A stretch of 64,000 nt of DNA from Pseudorasbora parva (lineage: Eukaryota > Chordata > Actinopteri > Cypriniformes > Gobionidae), in the NCBI RefSeq assembly GCF_024679245.1, contig NC_090186.1, forward strand, positions 41,096,254-41,160,253, written 5' to 3'. Below are positions 1 to 27,862 of this stretch, in pieces (within the stretch, counting starts at the first letter, position 1; every line of letters begins with the position of its first letter). The position numbers were made by a program, and so were the translations under genes. The notes under the pieces were generated by a model. The model was not told the origin of the DNA and searched no databases. It saw nothing but the letters and a program-made list of their open reading frames with translations.

Positions 1-169
1 GACATGAACAATTGTCCCATAAATGTTATTTCTTATGCTTTTATATATATAATATATATTTTAAGGTGGACTAGCCAAAAGACATGACACGATTGGCTCT
101 TCTATTTAAAAGGCAAGGACTTATTCCACCAAATTTCACGTTGCACTTTCTATCATTCATAATAACAAT
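1..169. other. AT-rich intronic sequence, nothing recognised
   Basis: No exon, RNA gene or clear repeat boundary is visible. By position it should lie in the last intron of garem2, whose exon 6 is not in the window. Confidence 0.5.
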
Positions 170-324
170 ATCACCCTCATGTCGTTCCAAACCGGTAAGA
201 CTTTCATTCATCTTTGGAAAAGAAGATATTTTTGATGAAATCTAAGGATTGTGGAAAATGAAAGCTCAAGCATGTTCACATGAGGTGTGATAACAGTGAG
301 GTTCATTTTCGTGTTACTAGGGAC
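170..324. mobile_element. Left flank of the element that hosts the 43-bp array
   Basis: The motif CCCTCATGTCGTTCCAAACC near 173-193 is the inverse of GGTTTGGAACGACATGAGGG near 9897-9916 on the other side of the array, so the two are terminal inverted repeats of one element. Positions 287-324 contain a degenerate monomer (AGTGAGGTTCATTTTCGTG) that grades into the first regular repeat. The extreme left end is degraded and I cannot place it exactly. Confidence 0.7.
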
Positions 325-3300
325 GTTTGAGCTTCACGAACCAATGAGGTTCATTCATGCGCAGCACGTTTGAGCTTCACGAACCAATGAGGTTCATTCA
401 TGCGCAGCACGTTTGAGCTTCACGAACCAATGAGGTTCATTCATGCGCAGCACGTTTGAGCTTCACGAACCAATGAGGTTCATTCATGCGCAGCACGTTT
501 GAGCTTCACGAACCAATGAGGTTCATTCATACGCAGCACGTTTGAGCTTCACGAACCAATGAGGTTCATTCATGCGCAGCACGTTTGAGCTTCACGAACC
601 AATGAGGTTCATTCATACGCAGCACGTTTGAGCTTCACGAACCAAAGAGGTTCATTCATGCGCAGCACGTTTGAGCTTCACTAACCAATGAGGTTCATTC
701 ATTCGCAGCACGTTTGAGCTTCACGAACCAATGAGGTTCATTCATGCGCAGCACGTTTGAGCTTCACTAACCAATGAGGTTCATTCATGCGCAGCACGTT
801 TGAGCTTCACTAACCAATGAGGTTCATTCATTCGCAGCACGTTTGAGCTTCACTAACCAATGAGGTTCATTCATGCGCAGCACGTTTGAGCTTCACGAAC
901 CAAAGAGGTTCATTCATGCGCAGCACGTTTGAGCTTCACTAACCAATGAGGTTCATTCATACGCAGCACGTTTGAGCTTCACTAACCAATGAGGTTCATT
1001 CATACGCAGCACGTTTGAGCTTCACGAACCAATGAGGTTCATTCATGCGCAGCACGTTTGAGCTTCACGAACCAATGAGGTTCATTCATGCGCAGCACGT
1101 TTGAGCTTCACGAACCAATGAGGTTCATTCATGCGCAGCACGTTTGAGCTTCACGAACCAATGAGGTTCATTCATGCGCAGCACGTTTGAGCTTCACGAA
1201 CCAATGAGGTTCATTCATGCGCAGCACGTTTGAGCTTCACTAACCAATGAGGTTCATTCATACGCAGCACGTTTGAGCTTCACGAACCAATGAGGTTCAT
1301 TCATGCGCAGCACGTTTGAGCTTCACGAACCAATGAGGTTCATTCATACGCAGCACGTTTGAGCTTCACGAACCAATGAGGTTCATTCATGCGCAGCACG
1401 TTTGAGCTTCACTAACCAATGAGGTTCATTCATGCGCAGCACGTTTGAGCTTCACGAACCAATGAGGTTCATTCATGCGCAGCACGTTTGAGCTTCACTA
1501 ACCAATGAGGTTCATTCATGCGCAGCACGTTTGAGCTTCACTGACCAATGAGGTTCATTCATGCGCAGCACGTTTGAGCTTCACGAACCAATGAGGTTCA
1601 TTCATGCGCAGCACGTTTGAGCTTCACGAACCAATGAGGTTCATTCATGCGCAGCACGTTTGAGCTTCACTAACCAATGAGGTTCATTCATACGCAGCAC
1701 GTTTGAGCTTCACTGACCAATGAGGTTCATTCATGCGCAGCACGTTTGAGCTTCACGGACCAATGAGGTTCATTCATACGCAGCACGTTTGAGCTTCACG
1801 GACCAATGAGGTTCATTCATGCGCAGCACGTTTGAGCTTCACGAACCAATGAGGTTCATTCATACGCAGCACGTTTGAGCTTCACGAACCAATGAGGTTC
1901 ATTCATGCGCAGCACGTTTGAGCTTCACGGACCAATGAGGTTCATTCATACGCAGCACGTTTGAGCTTCACGAACCAATGAGGTTCATTCATGCGCAGCA
2001 CGTTGGAGCTTCACTAACCAATGAGGTTCATTCATGCGCAGCAGGTTTGAGCTTCACGAACCAATGAGGTTCATTCATACGCAGCACGTTTGAGCTTCAC
2101 TAACCAATGAGGTTCATTCATACGCAGCACGTTTGAGCTTCACGAACCAATGAGGTTCATTCATGCGCAGCACGTTTGAGCTTCACGAACCAATGAGGTT
2201 CATTCATACGCAGCACGTTTGAGCTTCACGAACCAATGAGGTTCATTCATGCGCAGCACGTTTGAGCTTCACGAACCAATGAGGTTCATTCATACGCAGC
2301 ACGTTGGAGCTTCACTAACCAATGAGGTTCATTCATGCGCAGCACGTTTGAGCTTCACGAACCAATGAGGTTCATTCATGCGCAGCACGTTTGAGCTTCA
2401 CGAACCAATGAGGTTCATTCATGCGCAGCACGTTTGAGCTTCACGAACCAATGAGGTTCATTCATGCGCAGCACGTTGGAGCTTCACGAACCAATGAGGT
2501 TCATTCATGCGCAGCACGTTTGAGCTTCACTAACCAATGAGGTTCATTCATACGCAGCACGTTTGAGCTTCACTAACCAATGAGGTTCATTCATGCGCAG
2601 CACGTTGGAGCTTCACGAACCAATGAGGTTCATTCATGCGCAGCACGTTTGAGCTTCACTAACCAATGAGGTTCATTCATGCGCAGCACGTTTGAGCTTC
2701 ACTAACCAATGAGGTTCATTCATACGCAGCACGTTTGAGCTTCACTAACCAATGAGGTTCATTCATACGCAGCACGTTTGAGCTTCACGAACCAATGAGG
2801 TTCATTCATGCGCAGCACGTTTGAGCTTCACGAACCAATGAGGTTCATTCATGCGCAGCACGTTTGAGCTTCACTAACCAATGAGGTTCATTCATTCGCA
2901 GCACGTTTGAGCTTCACTAACCAATGAGGTTCATTCATACGCAGCACGTTTGAGCTTCACTAACCAATGAGGTTCATTCATTCGCAGCACGTTTGAGCTT
3001 CACTAACCAATGAGGTTCATTCATACGCAGCACGTTTGAGCTTCAATAACCAATGAGGTTCATTCATGCGCAGCACGTTTGAGCTTCACTAACCAATGAG
3101 GTTCATTCATGCGCAGCACGTTTGAGCTTCACTGACCAATGAGGTTCATTCATGCGCAGCACGTTTGAGCTTCACGAACCAATGAGGTTCATTCATACGC
3201 AGCACGTTGGAGCTTCACGAACCAATGAGGTTCATTCATACGCAGCACGTTTGAGCTTCACGAACCAATGAGGTTCATTCATACGCAGCACGTTGGAGCT

Positions 3301-6300
3301 TCACGAACCAATGAGGTTCATTCATACGCAGCACGTTGGAGCTTCACGAACCAATGAGGTTCATTCATACGCAGCACGTTGGAGCTTCACGAACCAATGA
3401 GGTTCATTCATACGCAGCACGTTGGAGCTTCACGAACCAATGAGGTTCATTCATACGCAGCACGTTTGAGCTTCACTAACCAATGAGGTTCATTCATGCG
3501 CAGCACGTTTGAGCTTCACTAACCAATGAGGTTCATTCATGCGCAGCACGTTTGAGCTTCACGAACCAATGAGGTTCATTCATACGCAGCACGTTGGAGC
3601 TTCACGAACCAATGAGGTTCATTCATACGCAGCACGTTGGAGCTTCACGAACCAATGAGGTTCATTCATACGCAGCACGTTGGAGCTTCACGAACCAATG
3701 AGGTTCATTCATGCGCAGCACGTTTGAGCTTCACGAACCAATGAGGTTCATTCATACGCAGCACGTTTGAGCTTCACGAACCAATGAGGTTCATTCATGC
3801 GCAGCACGTTTGAGCTTCACGAACCAATGAGGTTCATTTATACGCAGCACGTTTGAGCTTCACGAACCAATGAGGTTCATTCATGCGCAGCACGTTTGAG
3901 CTTCACTAACCAATGAGGTTCATTCATGCGCAGCACGTTTGAGCTTCACTAACCAATGAGGTTCATTCATACGCAGCACGTTTGAGCTTCACGAACCAAT
4001 GAGGTTCATTCATGCGCAGCACGTTTGAGCTTCACGAACCAATGAGGTTCATTCATGCGCAGCACGTTTGAGCTTCACGAACCAATGAGGTTCATTCATG
4101 CGCAGCACGTTTGAGCTTCACGAACCAATGAGGTTCATTTATACGCAGCACGTTTGAGCTTCACGAACCAATGAGGTTCATTCATGCGCAGCACGTTTGA
4201 GCTTCACTAACCAATGAGGTTCATTCATACGCAGCACGTTTGAGCTTCACTAACCAATGAGGTTCATTCATGCGCAGCACGTTTGAGCTTCACTGACCAA
4301 TGAGGTTCATTCATGCGCAGCACGTTTGAGCTTCACTAACCAATGAGGTTCATTCATGCGCAGCACGTTTGAGCTTCACTGAACAATGAGGTTCATTCAT
4401 GCGCAGCACGTTTGAGCTTCACTAACCAATGAGGTTCATTCATACGCAGCACGTTTGAGCTTCACTAACCAATGAGGTTCATTCATGCGCAGCACGTTTG
4501 AGCTTCTCTAACCAATGAGGTTCATTCATTCGCAGCACGTTTGAGCTTCACGAACCAATGAGGTTCATTCATACGCAGCACGTTTGAGCTTCACGAACCA
4601 ATGAGGTTCATTCATGCGCAGCACGTTTGAGCTTCACTAACCAATGAGGTTCATTCATGCGCAGCACGTTTGAGCTTCACTAACCAATGAGGTTCATTCA
4701 TTCGCAGCACGTTTGAGCTTCACTAACCAATGAGGTTCATTCATACGCAGCACGTTTGAGCTTCACTAACCAATGAGGTTCATTCATTCGCAGCACGTTT
4801 GAGCTTCACTAACCAATGAGGTTCATTCATACGCAGCACGTTTGAGCTTCACTAACCAATGAGGTTCATTCATGCGCAGCACGTTTGAGCTTCACTAACC
4901 AATGAGGTTCATTCATGCGCAGCACGTTTGAGCTTCTCTAACCAATGAGGTTCATTCATGCGCAGCACGTTTGAGCTTCACTGACCAATGAGGTTCATTC
5001 ATGCGCAGCACGTTTGAGCTTCACTGACCAATGAGGTTCATTCATACGCAGCACGTTTGAGCTTCACTAACCAATGAGGTTCATTCATGCGCAGCACGTT
5101 TGAGCTTCACTAACCAATGAGGTTCATTCATGCGCAGCACGTTTGAGCTTCACGAACCAATGAGGTTCATTCATGCGCAGCACGTTTGAGCTTCACGAAC
5201 CAATGAGGTTCATTCATACGCAGCACGTTGGAGCTTCACGAACCAATGAGGTTCATTCATGCGCAGCACGTTTGAGCTTCACGAACCAATGAGGTTCATT
5301 CATGCGCAGCACGTTTGAGCTTCACGAACCAATGAGGTTCATTCATGCGCAGCACGTTTGAGCTTCACGAACCAATGAGGTTCATTCATACGCAGCACGT
5401 TGGAGCTTCACGAACCAATGAGGTTCATTCATGCGCAGCACGTTTGAGCTTCACTAACCAATGAGGTTCATTCATGCGCAGCACGTTTGAGCTTCTCTAA
5501 CCAATGAGGTTCATTCATACGCAGCACGTTTGAGCTTCACTAACCAATGAGGTTCATTCATGCGCAGCACGTTTGAGCTTCTCTAACCAATGAGGTTCAT
5601 TCATACGCAGCACGTTTGAGCTTCTCTAACCAATGAGGTTCATTCATGCGCAGCACGTTTGAGCTTCTCTAACCAATGAGGTTCATTCATGCGCAGCACG
5701 TTTGAGCTTCACTAACCAATGAGGTTCATTCATGCGCAGCACGTTTGAGCTTCACTAACCAATGAGGTTCATTCATGCGCAGCACGTTTGAGCTTCACTA
5801 ACCAATGAGGTTCATTCATGCGCAGCACGTTTGAGCTTCACGAACCAATGAGGTTCATTCATACGCAGCACGTTTGAGCTTCACTAACCAATGAGGTTCA
5901 TTCATACGCAGCACGTTTGAGCTTCACGAACCAATGAGGTTCATTCATACGCAGCACGTTTGAGCTTCACTAACCAATGAGGTTCATTCATGCGCAGCAC
6001 GTTTGAGCTTCACTAACCAATGAGGTTCATTCATGCGCAGCACGTTTGAGCTTCACGAACCAATGAGGTTCATTCATGCGCAGCACGTTTGAGCTTCACT
6101 AACCAATGAGGTTCATTCATGCGCAGCACGTTTGAGCTTCACGAACCAATGAGGTTCATTCATGCGCAGCACGTTTGAGCTTCTCTAACCAATGAGGTTC
6201 ATTCATTCGCAGCACGTTTGAGCTTCACGAACCAATGAGGTTCATTCATACGCAGCACGTTTGAGCTTCACTAACCAATGAGGTTCATTCATGCGCAGCA

Positions 6301-9300
6301 CGTTTGAGCTTCACTAACCAATGAGGTTCATTCATACGCAGCACGTTTGAGCTTCACTAACCAATGAGGTTCATTCATGCGCAGCACGTTTGAGCTTCAC
6401 TAACCAATGAGGTTCATTCATGCGCAGCACGTTTGAGCTTCACTAACCAATGAGGTTCATTCATGCGCAGCACGTTTGAGCTTCACTAACCAATGAGGTT
6501 CATTCATGCGCAGCACGTTTGAGCTTCACTAACCAATGAGGTTCATTCATGCGCAGCACGTTTGAGCTTCACTAACCAATGAGGTTCATTCATGCGCAGC
6601 ACGTTTGAGCTTCACTAACCAATGAGGTTCATTCATGCGCAGCACGTTTGAGCTTCACTAACCAATGAGGTTCATTCATGCGCAGCACGTTTGAGCTTCA
6701 CTAACCAATGAGGTTCATTCATGCGCAGCACGTTTGAGCTTCACTAACCAATGAGGTTCATTCATGCGCAGCACGTTTGAGCTTCACTAACCAATGAGGT
6801 TCATTCATACGCAGCACGTTTGAGCTTCACTAACCAATGAGGTTCATTCATGCGCAGCACGTTTGAGCTTCACTAACCAATGAGGTTCATTCATGCGCAG
6901 CACGTTTGAGCTTCACGAACCAATGAGGTTCATTCATGCGCAGCACGTTTGAGCTTCACGAACCAATGAGGTTCATTCATACGCAGCACGTTTGAGCTTC
7001 ACGAACCAATGAGGTTCATTCATACGCAGCACGTTTGAGCTTCACTAACCAATGAGGTTCATTCATACGCAGCACGTTTGAGCTTCACTAACCAATGAGG
7101 TTCATTCATGCGCAGCACGTTTGAGCTTCACTGACCAATGAGGTTCATTCATGCGCAGCACGTTTGAGCTTCACTAACCAATGAGGTTCATTCATACGCA
7201 GCACGTTTGAGCTTCACTAACCAATGAGGTTCATTCATGCGCAGCACGTTTGAGCTTCACTAACCAATGAGGTTCATTCATGCGCAGCACGTTTGAGCTT
7301 CACTAACCAATGAGGTTCATTCATGCGCAGCACGTTTGAGCTTCACGAACCAATGAGGTTCATTCATGCGCAGCACGTTTGAGCTTCACGAACCAATGAG
7401 GTTCATTCATGCGCAGCACGTTTGAGCTTCACGAACCAATGAGGTTCATTCATGCGCAGCACGTTTGAGCTTCACGAACCAATGAGGTTCATTCATACGC
7501 AGCACGTTGGAGCTTCACGAACCAATGAGGTTCATTCATGCGCAGCACGTTTGAGCTTCACTAACCAATGAGGTTCATTCATACGCAGCACGTTTGAGCT
7601 TCACTAACCAATGAGGTTCATTCATGCGCACCACGTTTGAGCTTCACTAACCAATGAGGTTCATTCATGCGCAGCACGTTTGAGCTTCACTGACCAATGA
7701 GGTTCATTCATGCGCAGCACGTTTGAGCTTCACTGACCAATGAGGTTCATTCATACGCAGCACGTTTGAGCTTCACTAACCAATGAGGTTCATTCATGCG
7801 CAGCACGTTTGAGCTTCACTAACCAATGAGGTTCATTCATGCGCAGCACGTTTGAGCTTCACGAACCAATGAGGTTCATTCATGCGCAGCACGTTTGAGC
7901 TTCACGAACCAATGAGGTTCATTCATACGCAGCACGTTGGAGCTTCACGAACCAATGAGGTTCATTCATGCGCAGCACGTTTGAGCTTCACGAACCAATG
8001 AGGTTCATTCATGCGCAGCACGTTTGAGCTTCACGAACCAATGAGGTTCATTCATGCGCAGCACGTTTGAGCTTCACGAACCAATGAGGTTCATTCATAC
8101 GCAGCACGTTGGAGCTTCACGAACCAATGAGGTTCATTCATGCGCAGCACGTTTGAGCTTCACTAACCAATGAGGTTCATTCATGCGCAGCACGTTTGAG
8201 CTTCTCTAACCAATGAGGTTCATTCATGCGCAGCACGTTTGAGCTTCTCTAACCAATGAGGTTCATTCATGCGCAGCACGTTTGAGCTTCACTAACCAAT
8301 GAGGTTCATTCATGCGCAGCACGTTTGAGCTTCACTAACCAATGAGGTTCATTCATGCGCAGCACGTTTGAGCTTCACTAACCAATGAGGTTCATTCATG
8401 CGCAGCACGTTTGAGCTTCACGAACCAATGAGGTTCATTCATGCGCAGCACGTTTGAGCTTCACGAACCAATGAGGTTCATTCATACGCAGCACGTTTGA
8501 GCTTCACGAACCAATGAGGTTCATTCATACGCAGCACGTTTGAGCTTCACTAACCAATGAGGTTCATTCATGCGCAGCACGTTTGAGCTTCACGAACCAA
8601 TGAGGTTCATTCATGCGCAGCACGTTTGAGCTTCACGAACCAATGAGGTTCATTCATACGCAGCACGTTTGAGCTTCACGAACCAATGAGGTTCATTCAT
8701 GCGCAGCACGTTTGAGCTTCACTAACCAATGAGGTTCATTCATGCGCAGCACGTTTGAGCTTCTCTAACCAATGAGGTTCATTCATACGCAGCACGTTTG
8801 AGCTTCACTAACCAATGAGGTTCATTCATACGCAGCACGTTTGAGCTTCACTAACCAATGAGGTTCATTCATACGCAGCACGTTTGAGCTTCACGAACCA
8901 ATGAGGTTCATTCATACGCAGCACGTTTGAGCTTCACTAACCAATGAGGTTCATTCATGCGCAGCACGTTTGAGCTTCACTAACCAATGAGGTTCATTCA
9001 TGCGCAGCACGTTTGAGCTTCACTAACCAATGAGGTTCATTCATGCGCAGCACGTTTGAGCTTCACTAACCAATGAGGTTCATTCATGCGCAGCACGTTT
9101 GAGCTTCACTAACCAATGAGGTTCATTCATGCGCAGCACGTTTGAGCTTCACTAACCAATGAGGTTCATTCATGCGCAGCACGTTTGAGCTTCACTAACC
9201 AATGAGGTTCATTCATGCGCAGCACGTTTGAGCTTCACTAACCAATGAGGTTCATTCATGCGCAGCACGTTTGAGCTTCACTAACCAATGAGGTTCATTC

Positions 9301-9666
9301 ATACGCAGCACGTTTGAGCTTCACTAACCAATGAGGTTCATTCATACGCAGCACGTTTGAGCTTCTCTAACCAATGAGGTTCATTCATACGCAGCACGTT
9401 TGAGCTTCACTAACCAATGAGGTTCATTCATACGCAGCACGTTTGAGCTTCACTAACCAATGAGGTTCATTCATACGCAGCACGTTTGAGCTTCACTAAC
9501 CAATGAGGTTCATTCATACGCAGCACGTTTGAGCTTCACTAACCAATGAGGTTCATTCATGCGCAGCACGTTTGAGCTTCACTAACCAATGAGGTTCATT
9601 CATGCGCAGCACGTTTGAGCTTCACTAACCAATGAGGTTCATTCATGCGCAGCACGTTTGAGCTTC
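325..9666. repeat. 43-bp satellite array, 217 complete units plus a partial
   Basis: Each unit starts GTTTGAGCTTCACGAACCAA and ends TTCATTCATGCGCAGCAC. GTTTGAG starts at 325 and the last one at 9656, a distance of exactly 217 x 43. Spot checks at 2647, 4969 and 7334 are in register, so there is essentially no net indel across 9.3 kb. Variation is confined to a few sites: unit position 4 (T/G), 12 (A/T), 14-15 (GA, TA, TG, GG) and 35 (G/A/T). Stop codons occur in every frame and 43 is not a multiple of three, so it is not coding. Every normal unit contains AACCAATGAG. It lies in the last garem2 intron, about 325 bp from exon 5. Confidence 0.98.
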
Positions 9667-9953
9667 CTCAAGAGGTTTGTTCTGGCATGTCAAGCAGGTT
9701 CATGTTCATCTGTCAATGTTTAAATGTGAAAAGCCGAAATTAAAATTGTTCATCATATAAAATTATAAAGAGATCAAGTCTCTTCAGAAGATTTGGACTA
9801 AACTGCTCAGGTCATGTGGATTAGTTTTATGATCTCTATGAACTTTTGAAGCGTTACAGTGGTTGTTGCGTTTGAAGATGAACGAAAATCGTACAGGTTT
9901 GGAACGACATGAGGGTGAGTAATTAATGACATTCCTTTCAGCTAACCCTTTAA
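9667..9953. mobile_element. Right flank of the array-bearing element
   Basis: This continues the element after the array and ends in an inverted repeat running through GAGGGTGAGTAATTAATGAC to CTAACCC and a TTAA at 9950-9953. It aligns in the same order with the foldback element at 18833-19285 (ATGGATTAGTTTTA, ATGAACTTTTTGAAGCG motifs). It is therefore a member of the same dispersed non-autonomous family, expanded internally by the 43-bp array. Confidence 0.75.
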
Positions 9954-9989
9954 GTCAATAAGTACATTTTTCTGTGTGTGTGATTTTTA

Positions 9990-25122
<15,133 letters not shown>

Positions 25123-25340
25123 CTTTCATCTGTCACCATCATCATCATCACGCGCATCACGGGGACGGGACGGAACCGGTGTCAGGAGCGCATCGCGCCA
25201 TGATGAAGAGAAACGCGTGAGAGAAACTCCGAAGTGATGTGATCTAAACCGGACTCACCGAGCGAGGCGCGCGACACCCGCCCTCCTCCTCCTCCTCCTC
25301 ACGCATCCGCGCGCACCGGAACCGGACTGACAGTGCGCTC
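25123..25340 (-). promoter_or_regulatory. garem2: garem2 5' UTR and CpG-rich promoter region
   Basis: The GC and CpG content jumps here compared with the AT-rich surroundings (GCGCGCACCGG, CGAGGCGCGCGACACCC), with a (CCT)n stretch at about 25280-25299. This is what a CpG-island promoter looks like. No TATA box was identified and the transcription start is unknown. Confidence 0.6.
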
Positions 25341-26589
25341 ACACCGATACTGGAGAGTCATACCAGCTGAAAATGGCAACTGGTCGTTCTGCATCTTTTA
25401 ATGAAAGACGAAAAACTTTTTTTTTTGATTTTGTAAAGCTACCACACTTGCGTGATTATTAATTAAAATGTCGTGGTATCTCCAAGTTAAAGACCGTGGT
25501 AACTTTAGGGTGTTTCGGCTTAATAGCATTTGCCTCAGTGACTGATTTACAGTGTAGCTACATCTGGTAATCATGCCTATACTTTTATGATTAGTAAAAC
25601 ATAAAAATCTGTTTTTACTAAAAACTTTTAAAGTCCCCATGACATAAAATGTTTTTTTTGTTTTGTTTTTTAAAGTAAATTTTATTTAGCCTACTTTTAG
25701 TAGCCTATGAATATGTTCGTCTTACTGTTATCTATAGTGTGCTCCAAAACAATGACAAATTTTGAATTTAGAAGATTCAGAAATTTAGAAAAGCATTAAA
25801 AACTCTAAAGTCTAAAACTTACGCCACTGTGGATCAATGATTTGGATTACATCACTCTGCAATTCAGCTTCTCATCAGATTTTCTGTCCAATCAAAAGCT
25901 CTCTATATCTACATTATAAACAGATGCTGAAGCTGCGGCTGAAATCGTCACATAATTACTTTTTCCTACATAGTGAATGGCACATATTGCACTATATATA
26001 GGGATAGGGAACGATTCAGACAGTGTAAATATGCTTTCAATATTTATGCTATATTTTAAAGCAATATGGAGTAGATTAGGAGGAAGCTACGGCTTTATCG
26101 AGCTCAACGGCTCAACCTAAACGCCATTGGGTATTTAAAAAAAGGGGTGGAGCTGTTTGATATGCCCCTCCCTGTCTTCCCGATTCAGTGGAAAATTTAA
26201 ATTAGTGTCTCAATCAGCTCCTAGTTCAGTAGTTAGAGGGCACTGATCAGGGAGTCGGCCATTTTAAGGGCTGTCTCAATCACAGAATCCTCCCAGTGCA
26301 CTGAAACATTAGCAGCACAGCTTAGGTTTGCAAAGTTGCATCTGAACAAACCCCAAGACTTCTAGAACAATATCCGTTGAACAGGCAAGACCGAAGTGGG
26401 CATGTTTGGCCATAATGCACAGCGCCAATTAAGCGAAAACCAAACACAACATACCATCGCAAACACCTTAAGGCTTAAACCAACTGTCCATCACAGACAG
26501 GGGATGATTTGGACTTGTTTTGCAGGTATCGTCCACTCATTGAATTGACCATGAACTCGTGTTTACCAAAGCATTCTAGAGTCAAATGT
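25341..26589. other. Intergenic sequence upstream of garem2
   Basis: No coding exon was found on either strand. It probably contains eroded transposons. Confidence 0.5.
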
Positions 26590-26990
26590 GTGGCCTGTCC
26601 AAAAGCTAAGTTTTGTCTGAAATTGGGTCATGCAACAGGACAATGATCCCAAGAACACCAGCAAATCTACAACAGAACGGCTGAAAAAGAAAATAATCAA
26701 GGTGTTGCACTGGCCCAGTCAAAGTCCAGACCTCAACCAGACTGAAATGTTGCGGTGGTGGGACCTTAAGAGAGCTGTGCATAAACAAATGCCCACAAAC
26801 CTTAATGAACTGAAGGAACGTTATAAAGAAGAGTGGGACAAAATTCTTCCACAATAATGTAAGAGACTGATAAAGTCCAAGAAAATGATTACTTTAAGTC
26901 ATTTCTGCTACAAGCAATTAAATCGTAGAGGGTACTTAGATTGTCACACATGGCTGTATTTTTGTTAAATAAATAATGACCGTGTAATAC
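26590..26990 (+). pseudogene. Tc1-like transposase fragment
   Basis: A plus-strand open stretch (26630-26856) reads [17 protein letters not shown], then [12 protein letters not shown] and a C-terminal helix region. These match the second and third catalytic blocks of Tc1 transposases, with the usual DLNPIE altered to DLNQTE. The N-terminal half is missing. Confidence 0.85.
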
Positions 26991-27099
26991 ATCATGTGTT
27001 GTTGTTCATCCAAGGTTACATTTACCTAATTTTAAGACCTGCTAAAGATCAGATGATTTTTTTATGATGTCCTGATACTTCCTGGGCGTACTTTCTTCC

Positions 27100-27620
27100 A
27101 CATGACTATATACACTGATCAGGCATTGGTTGGTCCCCCTTTTGCTGACAAAACAGTCCTGACCTGTCAAGGCATGGACTCCACTAGACCCCTGGTGTGC
27201 TCTGGTATCCTGCACCAAGGTGTTAGCAGCAGATCCTTTAAGTCCTGTAAGTTGTGAGATGGGACCTCCATGGATCGGACTTGTTTGTTCAGCACATCCC
27301 ACAGATGCTCGACTGGATTTAAATCTGGGGAATTTGGAAGCCTTTTTAACACCTCAAACTTGCTGTGCCCCTCAAACCATTCCTGAAGCATTTTTGCTTT
27401 GTGGCAGAAGCATTATTCTGCTGAAAGAGCCACAGACACCTGGGAATACTGTTTCCATGAAAGGCTTTATGTGGTCTGCAACAATGCTTAGGTAGGTGGT
27501 GCGTGTCAAAGTAACATCCACATGGATGGAGGACCCAAGGTTTCCCAGCTGAACATTGCCCAAAGCATCTGCCAGCTTGCCTTCTTCCCATAGTGCATCC
27601 TGGTAGTGCATTATAAATAT
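27100..27620 (-). mobile_element. Tc1/mariner-like element fragment
   Basis: The minus strand reads NSPDLNPVEHLWDVLNKQVR and HNLQDLKDLLLTPW, related to the element at 11836-14516. Positions 27481-27498 provide the uninterrupted counterpart of the MITE site at 12230. The frame is broken. Confidence 0.8.
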
Positions 27621-27862
27621 ATACACAGTTTTCGGGAAGCACAAGGCCAGCACGCGCATGGTCAGCGGAGCGTACCGCAGCGAGTTCGGAGAGCATGAAG
27701 AGATAGGGCTGCCGATAACAGGTAGGAGCTTGCAAATTCCTCTTCGAATGACTCTTCTTGGAACTGTATTCATTCCCCACGTCCATATAAGTGGACGGAA
27801 AAAAACTGAAACATAATCCTAAAAAAAATAATCCAGAAATTTTAAACTATTTATTTGTATGA

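Noticed and set aside
1..324. garem2 exon 6 (SAM domain)
   Set aside because: Neither strand shows the conserved SAM or GWRPKI-type end; the exon must be outside the window.
325..9666. CRISPR-like array
   Set aside because: Units are contiguous with no variable spacers, and the context is a vertebrate intron.
27346..27786. 146-aa and 133-aa minus-strand ORFs
   Set aside because: The lower part is transposon sequence. The part above 27630 ([20 protein letters not shown]) I could not match to any family; no splice context supports a gene.
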